64,000 nucleotides of DNA from Adiantum capillus-veneris. Lineage: Eukaryota; Streptophyta; Polypodiopsida; Polypodiales; Pteridaceae. The DNA lies in contig CM043944.1 of the NCBI GenBank assembly GCA_014529385.2, forward strand, positions 178,426,740 through 178,490,739. The letters run 5' to 3'. A program made the translations under genes and the position numbers. Below, piece by piece: positions 20,009-31,899 of this stretch. Within the stretch, counting starts at the first letter, position 1. Each line of letters starts with the position of its first letter. The notes beneath the pieces are model-generated. The model was given only the letters and a program-made list of their open reading frames with translations. It was not told the DNA's origin and searched no databases.

Positions 20009-22390
20009 TGATAGCCGTTTTTCGGCTCTTTGTAATTACCACAGTGAGTTACCTCACCCTACCAAAATCACCCAAACACTGTGGCTATCCCTACCATTTC
20101 ACTGTATATAGGCGTGCGTGAGTCACGGACTTTTTCCATATATTCTTAAAAAACCCTCAATTAGCTAGTCATTGGGCTAGTTGAGCCAAAAATAAAAAAT
20201 AAAAAATAAAATAAAAAATATAAGTATATTATGGCCCATGCGTATGTAAATATTTCTTTGTATATAGGGCCTAAATAAAAGATTTTTTTCATAATTATTT
20301 TGGTATTTATTTTAAATATTTCTACCTAGGTGTGTGTTATTTATGCTCTGTACATTGCCTCACCATTACCACAATTTTTCTTACCATTTTTCATACTCTT
20401 TATTCCATATAGAAATAATTTCATGTAAGCTTCTCTTATATTTGGTGTAACTCCATCCCAACAAAAATCCAAAAAAAACTAGTTCTATTAATGTGTATAC
20501 TTTTTTCACTATTGTGATTTTTTCCTTCCTACATATATTCTCTATTACTCTCATAAATTAGACCACCAAAAATATTCATCTTTTTATGGTAGACTTATAA
20601 TGAGAGAGATTTATTTTGACCCCTTTATATTTTTCCACCTATATTATTTATATTTGACATGTACATATTTTTTAGACCCCTCAATATTTGATTTTCTTAG
20701 TTGTACTATTCACTTATATCATGATCTCAACAATATCTTCAATTATAGACCTACCAAATAAGGTCAAGGGTAGGTGGCATGCATACATGCACTATGGAGG
20801 GCTCACTCTTGGAGGTATTCAAAAGAATCATCCAAAGAAGGACCCCACAAGGACCTTTGCAGTGGAAAAAAACGGTCGGTTTTGCTAAATTTTTAAAGTT
20901 CACTTGCTCTCCGAATTTGAAAAGGTAATACAAACAAAAGTTGTAGCTCGTGGGCTGAACTTTTGCCTCAAATTTTTTCATAGTTTTTTGAGCTACGAGC
21001 TGTGAGCTATGATTTTTTTAGTGGACCCCAGTTTTCCCATGCTATGCAGCCACACTCTCTCTTCCACTTTATCATTTTCCTCTTTCACACACACTTCTCC
21101 ACTCATCATCCCCATCTCTCTCACCACTCCTCTCTGCACACTACTCACCTTCTCCTCAACCTTGAAGAATAAGAGAAACCATGGTGAACTCATACCTCCC
21201 ACACACAATTCCATTCCAAAATTGACCACCTAGTCTCATTTTTCCTCCTCCAAGTTACCCATATCTTTCAAAAAAACCACAAAATTCAGCCTCTTCTCTT
21301 AAAAGACAACATCATGGTGGTTGATTACTCAGCTTCAATTACCTTGTCTCTCGAGGAAGGTCAAGAGTGGAGAAAAAATGTACCGTCAGAGCTAGTGGAC
21401 CGTTAACAAGCGTCAAAATCGGCCCTACTCAAGACACTTGGAGCATCAACCTTGTAAGAAATCCACCTTTTCTTACCTCTTAAGATTTTTTCTTCCTTAT
21501 TTGTATCCTACACGGATACTCCCATTGTAAATATCCAATTCCATTTGTAAATTAATACTAACTCTACTAACACTAACCCACTATGAAAAGTCCTATCACC
21601 TACATTTCTCTCCTCTCTCTTTCCCCACCAACTTCTTGATAATTCCAAGCAAAAGAAATTAGATAAATGGCTGAAAATCTAACCCAACCATGGTTAGAGG
21701 AGTAACCCTAGCCTTCAAAATTGCTATAAAAGGAGGGTGTAGCTAGCACAAAAAGGGGAGCCATAAGCAAGAGCACTATGCTATAGCTTGAGAAGCCAAG
21801 CTCAACCTCTCTAGAAGGAGCTCTTGAGTGGAAGCTCATTGTCTTATGCATGTGCATGTGTTGTAATAGGGAATTAGCAAGGGAACTCTATGCCATTGTA
21901 AGAGAGAGAGTGATCATTCAATTGAGAGTAGGAAATCTATCATTTCTCCTACTAGTGTAAGCCCAAACAATTGCTGAATCAAGGAGGGTGGATTTGGACT
22001 AAGCTTGGATAATTTGTCTCCCTTCCAACGTGAAGTAATGGACAACAATGATGCGTAAGTGTCTTGGTGTTTTTTGTTAAGTTCTTGATAGCTTGTCTCT
22101 GGTGTTGTCATCAATCTAGCCATAAATCCCACATACTGTAAGAGGGCGACAGGGTGGAGAGGACTCCCCTGGCCTTAAGACAGTGATTGGGGTGGCTTTT
22201 CTTGTGATGTGTTGTGGTGAAATTTACGCAAGATATGTTGAACAAATACTAATCTCACTTTGATTTGTCATGACAGATTTGTAAGAAGGTATTAATGCAA
22301 CAAGCACCCCCTCTCCCTGTCTCTCTCTTTTTTAAATATATAGTTGTGTTTGCTTGATCATTGCCGATACGTTTCAAAGCAGCCCGAGCA

Positions 22391-22452
<62 letters not shown>

Positions 22453-22711
22453 TTTTAGGGTGTGAGAGTATTCCATTGGTGTTAGGGTTAGTGTAAATTC
22501 CTTGCTTGTTTGTGGGTTGCTCTAACGATTCTCCTCTTTTGCGTCCTAGTTCGCTCTTAAACTAGGTGGTGCCCCTTGTGTAGTTGGGATTTGGCTTTGG
22601 GTTTATTGTTTTGGTTTGTGTCGTGTTGTGCCCCAGCCCCATTGAGTAGCACGGGAGCCTTGAAGGGTGTCTAGAGGCCACTCTTCTTGTTGCCCGCCCC
22701 GGACCGCCTCA
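20009..22711 (+). repeat. 3' LTR of E1 (2703 bp)
   Basis: It begins TGATAGCCG and ends CCGCCTCA, followed by the target duplicate CTAC (22712-22715). It has the TATA box at 21724-21733 and (TC)28 at 22394-22449. Differences from the 5' LTR are few single-base changes, one A-rich insertion and the microsatellite length. Confidence 0.92.
22394..22449. repeat. (TC)n microsatellite in E1 3' LTR
   Basis: About 28 TC units at the position of the 10-unit run in the 5' LTR. Confidence 0.9.
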
Positions 22712-24110
22712 CTACTAGGGATAATAGGTTGGACAAGTGGTGGACCTTAAATGTAAACCCCTCATGTACAAAATTATGGGTTTAGGGTATTTCAATGGAG
22801 CTTAGATTGGAGACATGGTGGAGATTGCTTCTCCAATGTTTCAATGGAACATATCTTGGAGAAATGGTGGATCATCCTTCTCTCCATGTTTCAATGGAAC
22901 CTATCTTGGACAAGTGGTGGACCTTTGCTTCTCTCTATGTTTTAATGGAGTTAGCTTGGACAAGTGGTGGGTCTTGGAACAAAACCCCTTTGTAAAACAT
23001 AACATGGACATTACAAGTGATGAGGAAAAATATCTTTCAAGATATAACCTTATAGGTTGGAAAAGTGGTGATGGACCTTGACAAGTTGTGAAGGATACCA
23101 TTTAAGATATACCCTTATAGGTTGGACAAGTGGTGGACCTTAACACCCAGTTATTCTTAATATAATGACATAGAGTGGATAAGTGGTGAATCTTAAGACC
23201 AAATCACTCATGCTACTAGGTATAATACGTTAGAGAAGTGGTAGACCTTGAATGTAAACACCCCATGTACAAAATATCATGGTTTTAGGGTGTTTCAATG
23301 GAGCCTAGAATCTCAGAGACATGGTAGATCTTGATTCTTTCCATGTTTGAATGGCACCTATCTTGGATAAATGATGGAGGTTACTTCTCTCCATACTTCA
23401 ACGGAGCCTAGCTTTGACAAATGGTGAACCTTTGCTTCTCTCTATGTTTGAATAGAGTTAGCTTGGACAAGTGGTGGACCTTTGCTTCTCTCTATGTTTG
23501 AATAGAGTTAGCTTGGACAAGTGGTGGACCTTGGAATGAAACCCCCGTGTAAAACATATCATGGGCATTTCAAGTGGTGAGAAAGGATACCATTTAAGAT
23601 ATAACCTTATAGGTTGGACAAGTGGTGGACCTTAATACATAGTTCTTCTTAATATAATGACATAGAGTGTACAAGTGGTGTATCTTGAGACCAAACCACT
23701 CGTGCTACTAGGGATCCTAGCTTGGACAAGTGGTGGACCTTGGAAAAAAGTCCCCCTGTACAACATAGATGAGTTTTTTCATGTTTTAATGGAAGAGAGA
23801 TTCGACAAATGGTGGAGCTTGCTTATCTCCATGTGGATTTTAGAACTAGCTTGGACAAGTGGTGGAGCTTTGCTTTTTTACTCTTCATAATACAATGATG
23901 TATAGGTTGGTTACATGGTGAATCTTAAGGCCAAACCTCCCATCTTACTAGAGATGATAGGTTGGACAAGTGGTCAACCTTCTATCATTTCTCCATGCCT
24001 ATAATTAGACAATTAGTAGAACTAGCATCTTTCTATGTTGTCTAGAGTTGAGCTTGGACAAGTAGTGGACCTTGCTACTCTCTTCCCTTGGATTATTAGT
24101 TTGAAGACTC
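22712..24110 (+). repeat. Satellite-like array resuming after E1
   Basis: This is the same array family and orientation as 8.9-11.4 kb, and the direct continuation of it across E1. It starts CTACTAGGGATAATAGG and carries the hairpin and TTGGACAAGTGGTGGACC cores throughout, fading after about 24.1 kb. Confidence 0.85.
23431..23530 (+). repeat. Exact 50-bp tandem duplication inside the array
   Basis: 23431-23480 and 23481-23530 are identical. Each is one hairpin (CTCTATgtttgaATAGAG) plus one TTGGACAAGTGGTGGACC core. This defines the basic unit of the array as 50 bases and shows recent unit-level duplication. Confidence 0.9.
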
Positions 24111-24861
24111 ATTATATATACTTGCTTAGATCTATATAATTACTCATTAGTTAGGTTACAAGTGGGTATGTAATTTGTTAGCCTCAAGGGACTTTGAATA
24201 TTAAATAGTAAGAAAGTCAAGTGCTGGTTTGAAGATCTTTTGCTTATCTAAACTAGACTCTAACTCAATAATAAGTTTCATAAGTTCCACGAATTGTCCT
24301 ATCTAGGCTCCAAAAGAGTCTTAATTGGTTTGTGCTAGATTATAACTTCCTTGATGGGGTAGAATCCTGGAAAAATGAGGCACTATAAGTTTTACCTTAG
24401 CTCAAATGGATTTTTCACTTAAAATCGACTGCAATTTGGCTATCTAGTCTTTGTCTCGATGGAGTTTAACACTAGATACATAGTAGTGATATTTAAGCTT
24501 CATGTCTCTTCACTTGATCGAGATATGAGACCATACTTTCAAGGTCACCACTTGTCTTACCTAAAGACCAATGTGAGACATGGGAGCAAGAAAGCCATCC
24601 GATATTGTTTTAAGGACTATTACATAGGCAATCAATAACTTAAGTAAAGCAAAAAGACTTGGATCTTTCACAATTAATAACTTAAGTAAAGCCAAAAAGA
24701 CTTGGATCTTTGACAGTTTTTTTCAAACTAAAAAAGCACAATCTCATGCTAACAAAACTATAAATCACAATTGAAAGGTTTGAACAAGAAAAAGATCAAC
24801 AATCTTAATAAGAAGGATACTTTTCATTTCATTTGATGATTATAAACTAAAATAAAGTCTC
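24111..24861. other. AT-rich spacer without genes
   Basis: Nothing coding is seen. It would be the downstream flank of the minus-strand NIF-like pseudogene. The only structure is the 42-base tandem duplication at 24634-24717. Confidence 0.5.
24634..24717. repeat. 42-bp tandem duplication
   Basis: AATAACTTAAGTAAAGC and GACTTGGATCTTT recur at an offset of 42 bases with two or three changes. Confidence 0.85.
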
Positions 24862-26264
24862 TCAAGAAATTGAAAAACAAAAAATGTAGGTGACTGCTTC
24901 ATTATTTTGAGCAAAAATATCAAAATCTCTATTGATTGAGCTCCATCTAGTAGTATCCTTTGTAAGATCCTGCAAGAAGGAATAAAAAGAAAGATTTGTT
25001 AGATACCATGCACATGAGTGTTCAAGCATGTGTATCAAGAATATATGACATGTCACTAGTACCTTAGGGTTTCTTTCTATCCAGCCTTAGAAGATTGTTC
25101 TCAGCTTTCACCTTATTTATATAATCCTTTGCTGTGGTTGCCTTCAAAACTCCTTTTGTGTTACAACCCAATTGCCTAGCTAAAGTGGTCAATTGTGATG
25201 CCTTCATGCTTTCAATGGGTGTACGCTCCTTTGCCAAGATCTCTTGTATTTGGGCTCTTCTCATTTCATTGCGGTGGCTTGTGTCACTTGCATCTTCAAT
25301 GATAGTTTCATCTCTGTCACCTTTTGCAGGTGGTATTCTTCTTGTAAAGAACACCTTAGCTGACCAAACATCATTTTTCTGCTTCCAATACTCCATGATT
25401 TGTTTGTATTCACTATCATTTGTCACTATAGCTTGTCCATAACGATTAGAAGCAATTAAATCACGCACATCCCTTCTCTCATCAAGCTAAATCAAGTATG
25501 GCAGTAGCTCCTCCAAGAGCATATTGTCAACCATCTTCTCAGCATCAAATTGTGGTGGAAAAATGCAATTGTTTGCTGGTGAAATACATCCCTTGTAAGG
25601 AGAGTCATCAATAAGCACTGTTCTTTGTGGATCACATTCAAACCCCATGGCAATTTTGGCTAGAGGCTTGAACATTGCCTCAACGTTTGGATTGTCGGGT
25701 CTAAACAATTTTTGAGTTTGAGCGGTGTAGCAAACATCTTGCGACCAAATTGCAAAGAAAGGCAATGTATCCTCAGCTAAGTTGTTTAGTGCTGCAAGGA
25801 TTTGATACACATTATTCCTAGTAGCTGTTGACCAAATTGCAACATTAAACCTTTGTAAATAGTCTTCAAGAATTGGATGCAACCTGGCCTGAGTATAATA
25901 TATCTTTTTGAATCCATTTGCATTGAGTTGTGGTGTGAGGATGGTTGAGGGGAACGTTTCAACAATAGACCATTTAAATCCAATATAATTGTAAGCATGG
26001 ATTTCTCAACATCTACGCTACATGACGTAGTACCAATTGGCAATAGCTCGTGAGTGGACTTTTCAGTCTCTTTTGATGTATGTTGCATTTTTGAAGCATG
26101 GATTTCTTGGTTCTCATTACTGGAAGCTTGCTCAAGTTGCACAACACTAGACTCTAGTATAGAAATATCATCCATCTTGGGCACTTTAGAAACCATAGAA
26201 TCTATGGATTCTATAGTTGTTGACTGAACCATAGGAGCATTATCCATCCCAGTTTGTGAATCTA
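24862..26264 (-). pseudogene. NIF/FCP1-like HAD-family gene, frameshifted
   Basis: The first exon begins after an acceptor (TTCTCTTAG) near 26264. It encodes a ~100-residue S/T/E-rich lead, then motif I LTIILDLNGLLL and RPGCIQFL. The frame then changes by one base near 25.87 kb (no room for an intron) and continues with FNVAIWSTATRNN, ...TVLIDDSPYKG... and EELLPYLI. An in-frame TAG at 25487-25489 interrupts, but the frame stays open to 25064 with a basic helical tail. A further exon-like piece (acceptor CCTTCTTGCAG, ~24973-24862) may be the last exon. The second Asp of the HAD DxD motif is Asn here; the late DD pair is intact. Two lesions make a pseudogene likely, though sequencing error cannot be excluded for the 1-base shift. 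Confidence 0.72.
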
Positions 26265-26903
26265 AGAGAACACACACACAAATGGTATCTCAAAACCACT
26301 AGAATTTTATTCACCATATTTATATGTAGAACTCCTAGTAAGAAATTTATTTAAGGTAAAGTCGTTGTTAGAATCCTTGCAACCATTTTCAGCATTCGTA
26401 CACCAAACACCACTTGTCTAAAATACAATCTACTAACTCAACATTTTCCATCCTACACTTTATTAAAGATGAGTACTTAAAGTGAAAACTAAAAGCCACC
26501 CTTGTTGAGGAAACATGGATACAAGGTCCACCAAATGTCCAACCTAGACTACAAGAAAATAATTAGAGATTTGGCTTAGATTTGGATTCAAAGGCCACCA
26601 CTTATTCAAGTAAGATAACTCCACTTGTTTAAGACAGTAATGTTTGAAGCCCCACCACTTGTCCAACCTAGACATTGATTAAATTTTGGTAAGATTTATC
26701 ACAAATCTAGAGTAGAATCAAGATTCTATGGCCAAGGTAGTCAAATATGTTAGACAACACACAAAGCATAAGAGCACTCTAGATTCTCGTTGAGCATAAA
26801 CTAAACAATAATCAAATGTTATATTCACCTGAGATTTCATCCATGAAAAATGAAAATGATGCATGTACTTGAGATTTCCATCCATGTACAATACTTTACA
26901 ATG
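26265..26903. other. Spacer with scattered inverted array words
   Basis: Between the NIF-like pseudogene and the SET exon (both minus strand). Degenerate CCACCACTTGTCCAA-type words occur at about 26,530, 26,600 and 26,650. No coding sequence is recognised. Confidence 0.5.
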
Positions 26904-27460
26904 TCAAGTAAAGTTATAGTCAAGAAACAACTCTTCTCCTGCTTCAACTTGACAAATAGTCTCAATGCATACATGGCCATATTCTTCTGACTTGATGTGT
27001 GAAGAGGTGCATTTATGCCAAGGTGGAAAATTTGGATCAAATGTATAGCGTACGTTGGGACAGACATTTGTACTGTGAGAACTATTTATATAGCCCGACA
27101 CGTTTCCTTCTTCTACACAACCAATAATGTATGATTGATCTTCCTCTTCTTCTATGTTTGGATCCTCTAGAAGAGAATATTTATAAGCTCTTGGAAATAT
27201 TTTGCATATCTTTTTCCAGTCTTGAAATCTATACTTATGCCCTCCATAGTTTAGAATAGTCAAACCACTTTCCAGGGTAGTATGCACAAATAGCCCATAA
27301 CCAGCTCCTTCAATACATGAAAGTCGCACTTCAAAATCCACACCGTTAATATGGAAAATTACATCTTTGGGAATAGGAAAAGTTGGTGTCCCAAAAGGAT
27401 CTTCATGCCAATCATAGTGTGAAATACATCTAGTTTTTATATCACTTAACTCCTTTGTGT
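26904..27460 (-). CDS. SET-domain last exon of a minus-strand gene
   Basis: The exon starts after a good acceptor (TTCTTTTTGCAG) at 27460 and stays open for 185 codons to TGA at 26906-26904. SET hallmarks are in order: GAGYGLFV near residue 65 (the G-x-G-L/V-F start), SGYINSSHSTNVCPNVRY (a variant of the NHS-xx-PN AdoMet-binding motif, with SS-H in place of N-H-S) and GEELFLDYNF at the C terminus (usual GEEL-x-x-DY). SET proteins methylate lysines, often on histones, using S-adenosylmethionine. Phase agrees with the upstream exon 30055-30550, whose donor leaves one base while this exon supplies two. The altered NHS motif could reduce activity. Confidence 0.75.
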
Positions 27461-27639
27461 CTGCAAAAAGAAGAAAATATTATGCATAAAATAATGACAA
27501 TATCAAAGAAAGATATCATTATTTTATAGTCCAATAGGTCCATTGTATGGAAGACTTAGAGTGCCTCTTACATGGTGCCTCCAAGGTTTCCAAAAAATAA
27601 AATCATTGGAAAAAAAAGGCCACTGTGTCTCCAATCTAT

Positions 27640-29545
27640 TGCCCATTTGAAGCATAGAGAGAACCAAGGTCCACCACTTGTCCAAGCTAGACATGGAGCA
27701 TTGACACAATATCCAACACTTATCCAAGAACCCTATAGTATATGTGGTAACATGCGATGCATTGATGCAACAAAAGTAGTCTAGCCTCCTCATCCATCTC
27801 TTTTTTCTTGTAGCCTAGAGGGATTAGTTTCAAGGTCTATCACTAGTCAAAAACTACACATAGAACATTGATACAAGGTTCCACCACATGTGAAACCTAT
27901 CATCTCTAGTAGCATGGATGGTTTGATATCAAGGTTCATCGCGTGTCCTACCTATACTCTATTGTAGCATATAGATTCTCGTTTGGTGGTACTACACTTG
28001 TCCAAACTTGGCTTTTGTTGATATCTGGAGGTAATCAAGGGTCCTCCACTTGTCCAAGCTAGGCATATAAAACAATTGCAAGGTCCACCATGTGTACAAC
28101 ATATGATTGATTATAGCATGCATGGTCTTATTTTATGGGCAACCATCTTCTCTCCAACATGTGTCCAACCTCGGCTCCATTGAAGCATGGAGAGAAGCAA
28201 GGTCCACCACTTATCAAAGCTATTATTTTCTCCCAGTGCTTTCAAAACCCATAATACGTTGTACATGGGGGGGGGGGATTCTTGTTTCAAGGTCCACCCC
28301 TTGGCTAAGATTGGATCCATTGAAACATAAAGAGAAGCAAGCTCTACCATTTGTCCAAGCTAGGAGCCATTGAAACATGATAACCCCATAATATGTTGTA
28401 TACGGGGGGTGTTTTTCAAGGTCTACCACTTGTCTAAGCTATGGTCCATTGGAACATGGAGAGAAGCAAAGCTCCACCACTTTTCTAAGCTAGCATCCAT
28501 TGAAACATGGAGAGAAGCAAGCTCCATTGTTTGTCTAAGCTAGGCTCCATTGGAACATGGAGAAAACAAGCTCCACCACTTGCTTATTATTGCATAGAGA
28601 TTCTGGTTTGAAGGTCCACCACTTGTCCAACCTTGCCTTCATGTATGGAGATAATCAAGAGTGCAATGCTTCTCTAAGCTAGGGACATAAAAGAGTTTCA
28701 AGGTCCACTACATATACGATCTATGATGGGTTGTAGCATGGGAGGTTTCATTTTAAGGTTGACCACTTCTCCAGCTCCGCTTGTCCAACCTCAGATCCAT
28801 TGAAGAATGGAGAATAAAGGTGTACCAACTCTCCAAAATAGGCAAGACAATCTCTATAAAACCCATGAATTTTTAATATATGCTATGCTATGGAGTTTTG
28901 TTTGAAGTTCCACTCCTTATACAAGCTACAATCCATTGAAGCATGGAACTAAGTAAGATATATCTCTAGTCCAAGATAGGATCCATTGAAACATAGAGAG
29001 AATCAAGGTCCACCACTTGTCCAAGCTATGCATGGGTAATTGATATAAGGACCACTACGTTTTCACCTATACTATGCTCTATCATGGATGGTTTCATATC
29101 CCACCAATTTTCCAACCTATTTAGTAGGTTATATTATGGGGGTTTGGTTTCAAGGTACTTCACTTGTCTAAGGTGGGTTCCATTGAACCATGGAGAGAAA
29201 CTATGTCTACCACTTGTCCAAAATATGCTCCTTTAAAACATAAAAACAAGGTCCACCACTTGTCCAAGCTAAAGTTTCTCTCCATTGAAGCATGGAGAGA
29301 AACAAGGTCTACCACCTGTCCAAAATATGCTCCATTGAAACATAAAAGCAAGGTCCACCACTTGTCCAAGCTAATATAACAAATGGGTGTTGGTTACAAG
29401 GTGTACCACACTTGTCTAAACTAGTCTTCATGCAAGGTCTACCACATGTCCAAGCTATATGAGCTTGTTTTGAAGGTCTACCACACCTCTTGAAATTAGG
29501 ATCCATGTAAGGTCCACCTTTTGTCAAGCTATGCATTTAATGAGT
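27640..29545 (-). repeat. Satellite-like array filling the large intron (inverted orientation)
   Basis: The array family occurs here as its reverse complement (GGTCCACCACTTGTCCAAGC and CTCCATTGAAACATGGAG). It lies within the 2.6-kb interval between the phase-matched donor at 30054 and acceptor at 27461, so the array would be intronic and read in sense with the transcript. A near duplicate of ~105 bases is seen at about 29176-29275 and 29281-29380. An 11-base G run lies at 28267-28277. Confidence 0.8.
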
Positions 29546-30054
29546 ACTAAAACTAAGTAAATTGCAGTACTTAAATACCTTTCCAAGCTCATTAAGGTTT
29601 TGGTCTCTAAGGCCGGCCACCACCACATGTCTAATCTATGCTCTAATTGATTACTTATGCTAGTTCTCAAAGTCCAAACATAAGCTCCCTTCTAGCAAGG
29701 TTAGTTTAAATTTAGGCTCCAACACCTGTCTAAGCTAGGTTCAATTTATGAAGCATCACCATTTAACCATGCTACGATCTAATGTATCATATCAAGGGGG
29801 TATTGATAAAAGGTCCAAAACTTATTGAGTTCAAGCTCTTAAGTAATTAAGTCTTTGTGAGTATTAAATGTTATAGTTTTAGTCTACAGATCCACCATTC
29901 AAAAACTCAAGTAATTTACTATTTACATTCAAACCTTGAATGCTTGAGATAAAAAATACAAGCTCAATCAATACTATATAAAGCAAAATCTAACATTAAG
30001 AGTATCAAATCAGTAACAAGAAACACTAACATGCACAAGAAACTCAAAACATAC
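29546..30054. other. AT-rich end of the large intron
   Basis: No array units and no coding sequence are recognised between the last array words and the donor CAC|GTATGT at 30054. Confidence 0.45.
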
Positions 30055-30550
30055 GTGTCTCCATTTCCAAAAAGTCCTCCATTGACAGATGATGGTGTTG
30101 TTGTTGTTCTTCTTCTCTTTGTGGAGAGCACTCCTCTGTAACAGGCACAATGTCGCCTGATTGCGAAGTGGATTGTTGAAGTCCAGCCCAGTCTATACAT
30201 GGTGAAGACTCATTCAAATTGTTGAAGCCTTCAAGAAGTGCATCTTGAATCAATTTGTCTTGCTTCAACTGCTTGATTCGATCATACATGTCAGTTGCAT
30301 CACCATCCTTTGCACTCTTTGACAGTAAAATCTTCTCATCTCTAATCTCTTCTTGAATAGTCTTTACCTCTGATTCCTCAAGGCCACAAAGGTATCTAAA
30401 TACAGTTGTTGGGGGTTTCTTATTCTCCTCTTCTAGATTTTCAATGATTTCTATCCAGCAATCATAAACTAAATCAGAGTACGTGACCATGTGTGCCTGT
30501 TTAGCAATCCAACTTGCTGCTGCACTCATCCTTGCCAATCGAAGAAAAGC
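30055..30550 (-). CDS. Middle exon of the ParB-like/SET gene
   Basis: It is bounded by an acceptor (TTTCTTTTTAG at 30551-30552) and a donor (CAC|GTATGT at 30054). It encodes ~165 residues, starting AFLRLARMSAAASW. It is rich in charged helical stretches (EEIRDEKILL, DRIKQLKQDKLIQ), then a Q/H-rich patch (REEEQQQHHH). No catalytic motif is recognised; it looks like a helical linker between the ParB-like region and SET. The 84-base intron at 30551-30634 separates it from the first coding exon with phase 0. Confidence 0.65.
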
Positions 30551-30634
30551 CTAAAAAGAAATAGAGAAATAATTAAACTATTGAGCAAGATTTGTTAATT
30601 AAACACTATCAAAAAGACAAAGAAAATAACTTAC

Positions 30635-31826
30635 ATCCCATCCGACACGAGATGCATGTCCCTCTGCAATTCCACTTGCTGCCTTTGGTGGTCGTCCTGA
30701 GAAGATCCATTGACTCCGTAAATGTCTCAATATTTGGCTGTAAGGTTGCTTGACATACAATGCCTGAGCCTCCTCATTTGCAATGGCAGATATAGCAGTT
30801 GCAACAAATGGAGGAACATTCACAACAATGCGAGCCTTTCTAAATTTATACACGCTAATCGGTCTTTCAAAGATCTCTTTGTTGTTTTGTTCATTGTGAA
30901 GCAAAACTTTTGCAGCATAGATTGAATGCTGCCCATCAAGAATCCAATAATGATAATCTTTAATTTTTTGCTCCTCTACCTCTTCTACTGCCAAAGGAGT
31001 CCCCTTCTTTGATTTTGCATTTCGAACAGGCTAGGCATCAAATATGCACATGCTGCAGGCTTGGTCGTACTCCGTGAAAATCCAAATAACACACTTTCAG
31101 CATGTTTTTTATCCATAATACGTGCATTGTAGTGATCAGGAGCAAGCCAACAATTTTGAATAGGGATATCAAATTCCCTATATTGGAAAGGAAAATAATT
31201 TATGTACTTATTCATTCCACCTGTATCTTTTTCTTGTCCTTTCATGGCCTCAGCTTCTAAAACATCTGGATCCACAATTCTCATCTTTGACATTGAACCC
31301 TCTGTTGATGAGGATGCCAAAGATGCCTTGTCTACATCCAAAATGGAACTAGTTCGCTTAGCTTCTACTTTCTGCACTTTTGCCTGCTTCTTTGTGGATG
31401 GTGGTCGTGAAGCTTTCACCTTTTTTCGTTGTAGTGTGGCAATGATGGAGCTTTGAAGTTGATCTGCTGTGATATTTGGATTTGATTCTGCAAACTTCCA
31501 TCCTCGAGAAAACATTGTCTCTTCTTTGTTTCTAGACATGCGCTCCAATGCATATGCTCCTGGAGATAGTTGAAATCTAGATTCATTGGAACTAGAATGT
31601 CAATGCATTCCACCTCTGGATGACTATCAACTACAGAGACAGATGCTTCCACAACTTGTCCAACATCTTCAAACAAGCTGTCATTCTCCTTTTTGGCAAT
31701 AAATAGATGCACCTTATGAAATTGTGCACCCTCTATACCATGTATGTCCAAATACCATTTCCTAAGATCATTGCAAGTATAGTCAACTGAGACAGCAACC
31801 CTTGCAACCTGTTTTTTTGGAGCCAT
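30635..31826 (-). pseudogene. First coding exon of ParB/DGQHR-like plus SET gene, with two frame lesions
   Basis: ATG at 31826 follows an acceptor-like TTGTTTCAG in the leader. About 80 residues of unrecognised N-terminal domain are followed by a K/S-rich linker. A ParB/sulfiredoxin-like region comes next: PDHYNARIMDKKHAESVLFG, then YHYWILDGQHSIYAAKVLL, the DGQH-type signature in which ParB proteins have (D/G)GxHR. The exon ends at donor GAT|GTAAGT (30634). The frame shifts once in a short T run near 31577 and again near 31030, where five extra bases (CCT-AG-CCT pattern) occur. Neither can be an intron. The gene is therefore probably a recent pseudogene, or the assembly has errors, since all splice sites and later exons remain intact. 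Confidence 0.65.
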
Positions 31827-31899
31827 CTTTCCTGAAACAAAAAAAACCAAATGTTATTTTAACATATACTTTTTTGTAATGGATTAAGTTTGTGTGAAT

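Larger units (their letters stand above)
11433..22711 (+). mobile_element. E1: Ty3-type LTR retrotransposon, Tat-like, nearly intact
   Basis: The order is 5' LTR (11433-14088), primer-binding site (14092), two small ORFs, gag, protease, reverse transcriptase with RNase H, a second archaeal-type RNase H plus integrase, polypurine tract, 3' LTR (20009-22711). The second RNase H between the first RNase H and integrase is a hallmark of the Tat lineage. The LTRs are near identical apart from microsatellite and A-rich length changes, so insertion is recent. CTAC flanks both ends, and joining the flanks restores a normal array phrase (TTGCTAC + TAGGGATAATAGG), so E1 landed in the satellite array. 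Lesions: a stop between gag and protease, one frame change near 16.45 kb and one near 18.11 kb. Confidence 0.93.

Noticed and set aside
22255-22476. Open frame with a long Glu-Arg run
   Set aside because: Translation of the (TC)n microsatellite in the LTR.
26904-27460. SET exon as the first part of the NIF-like gene at 24.9-26.3 kb
   Set aside because: The SET frame ends at a stop right after DYNFT with no usable donor before it, while phases fit the upstream exon at 30055-30550.
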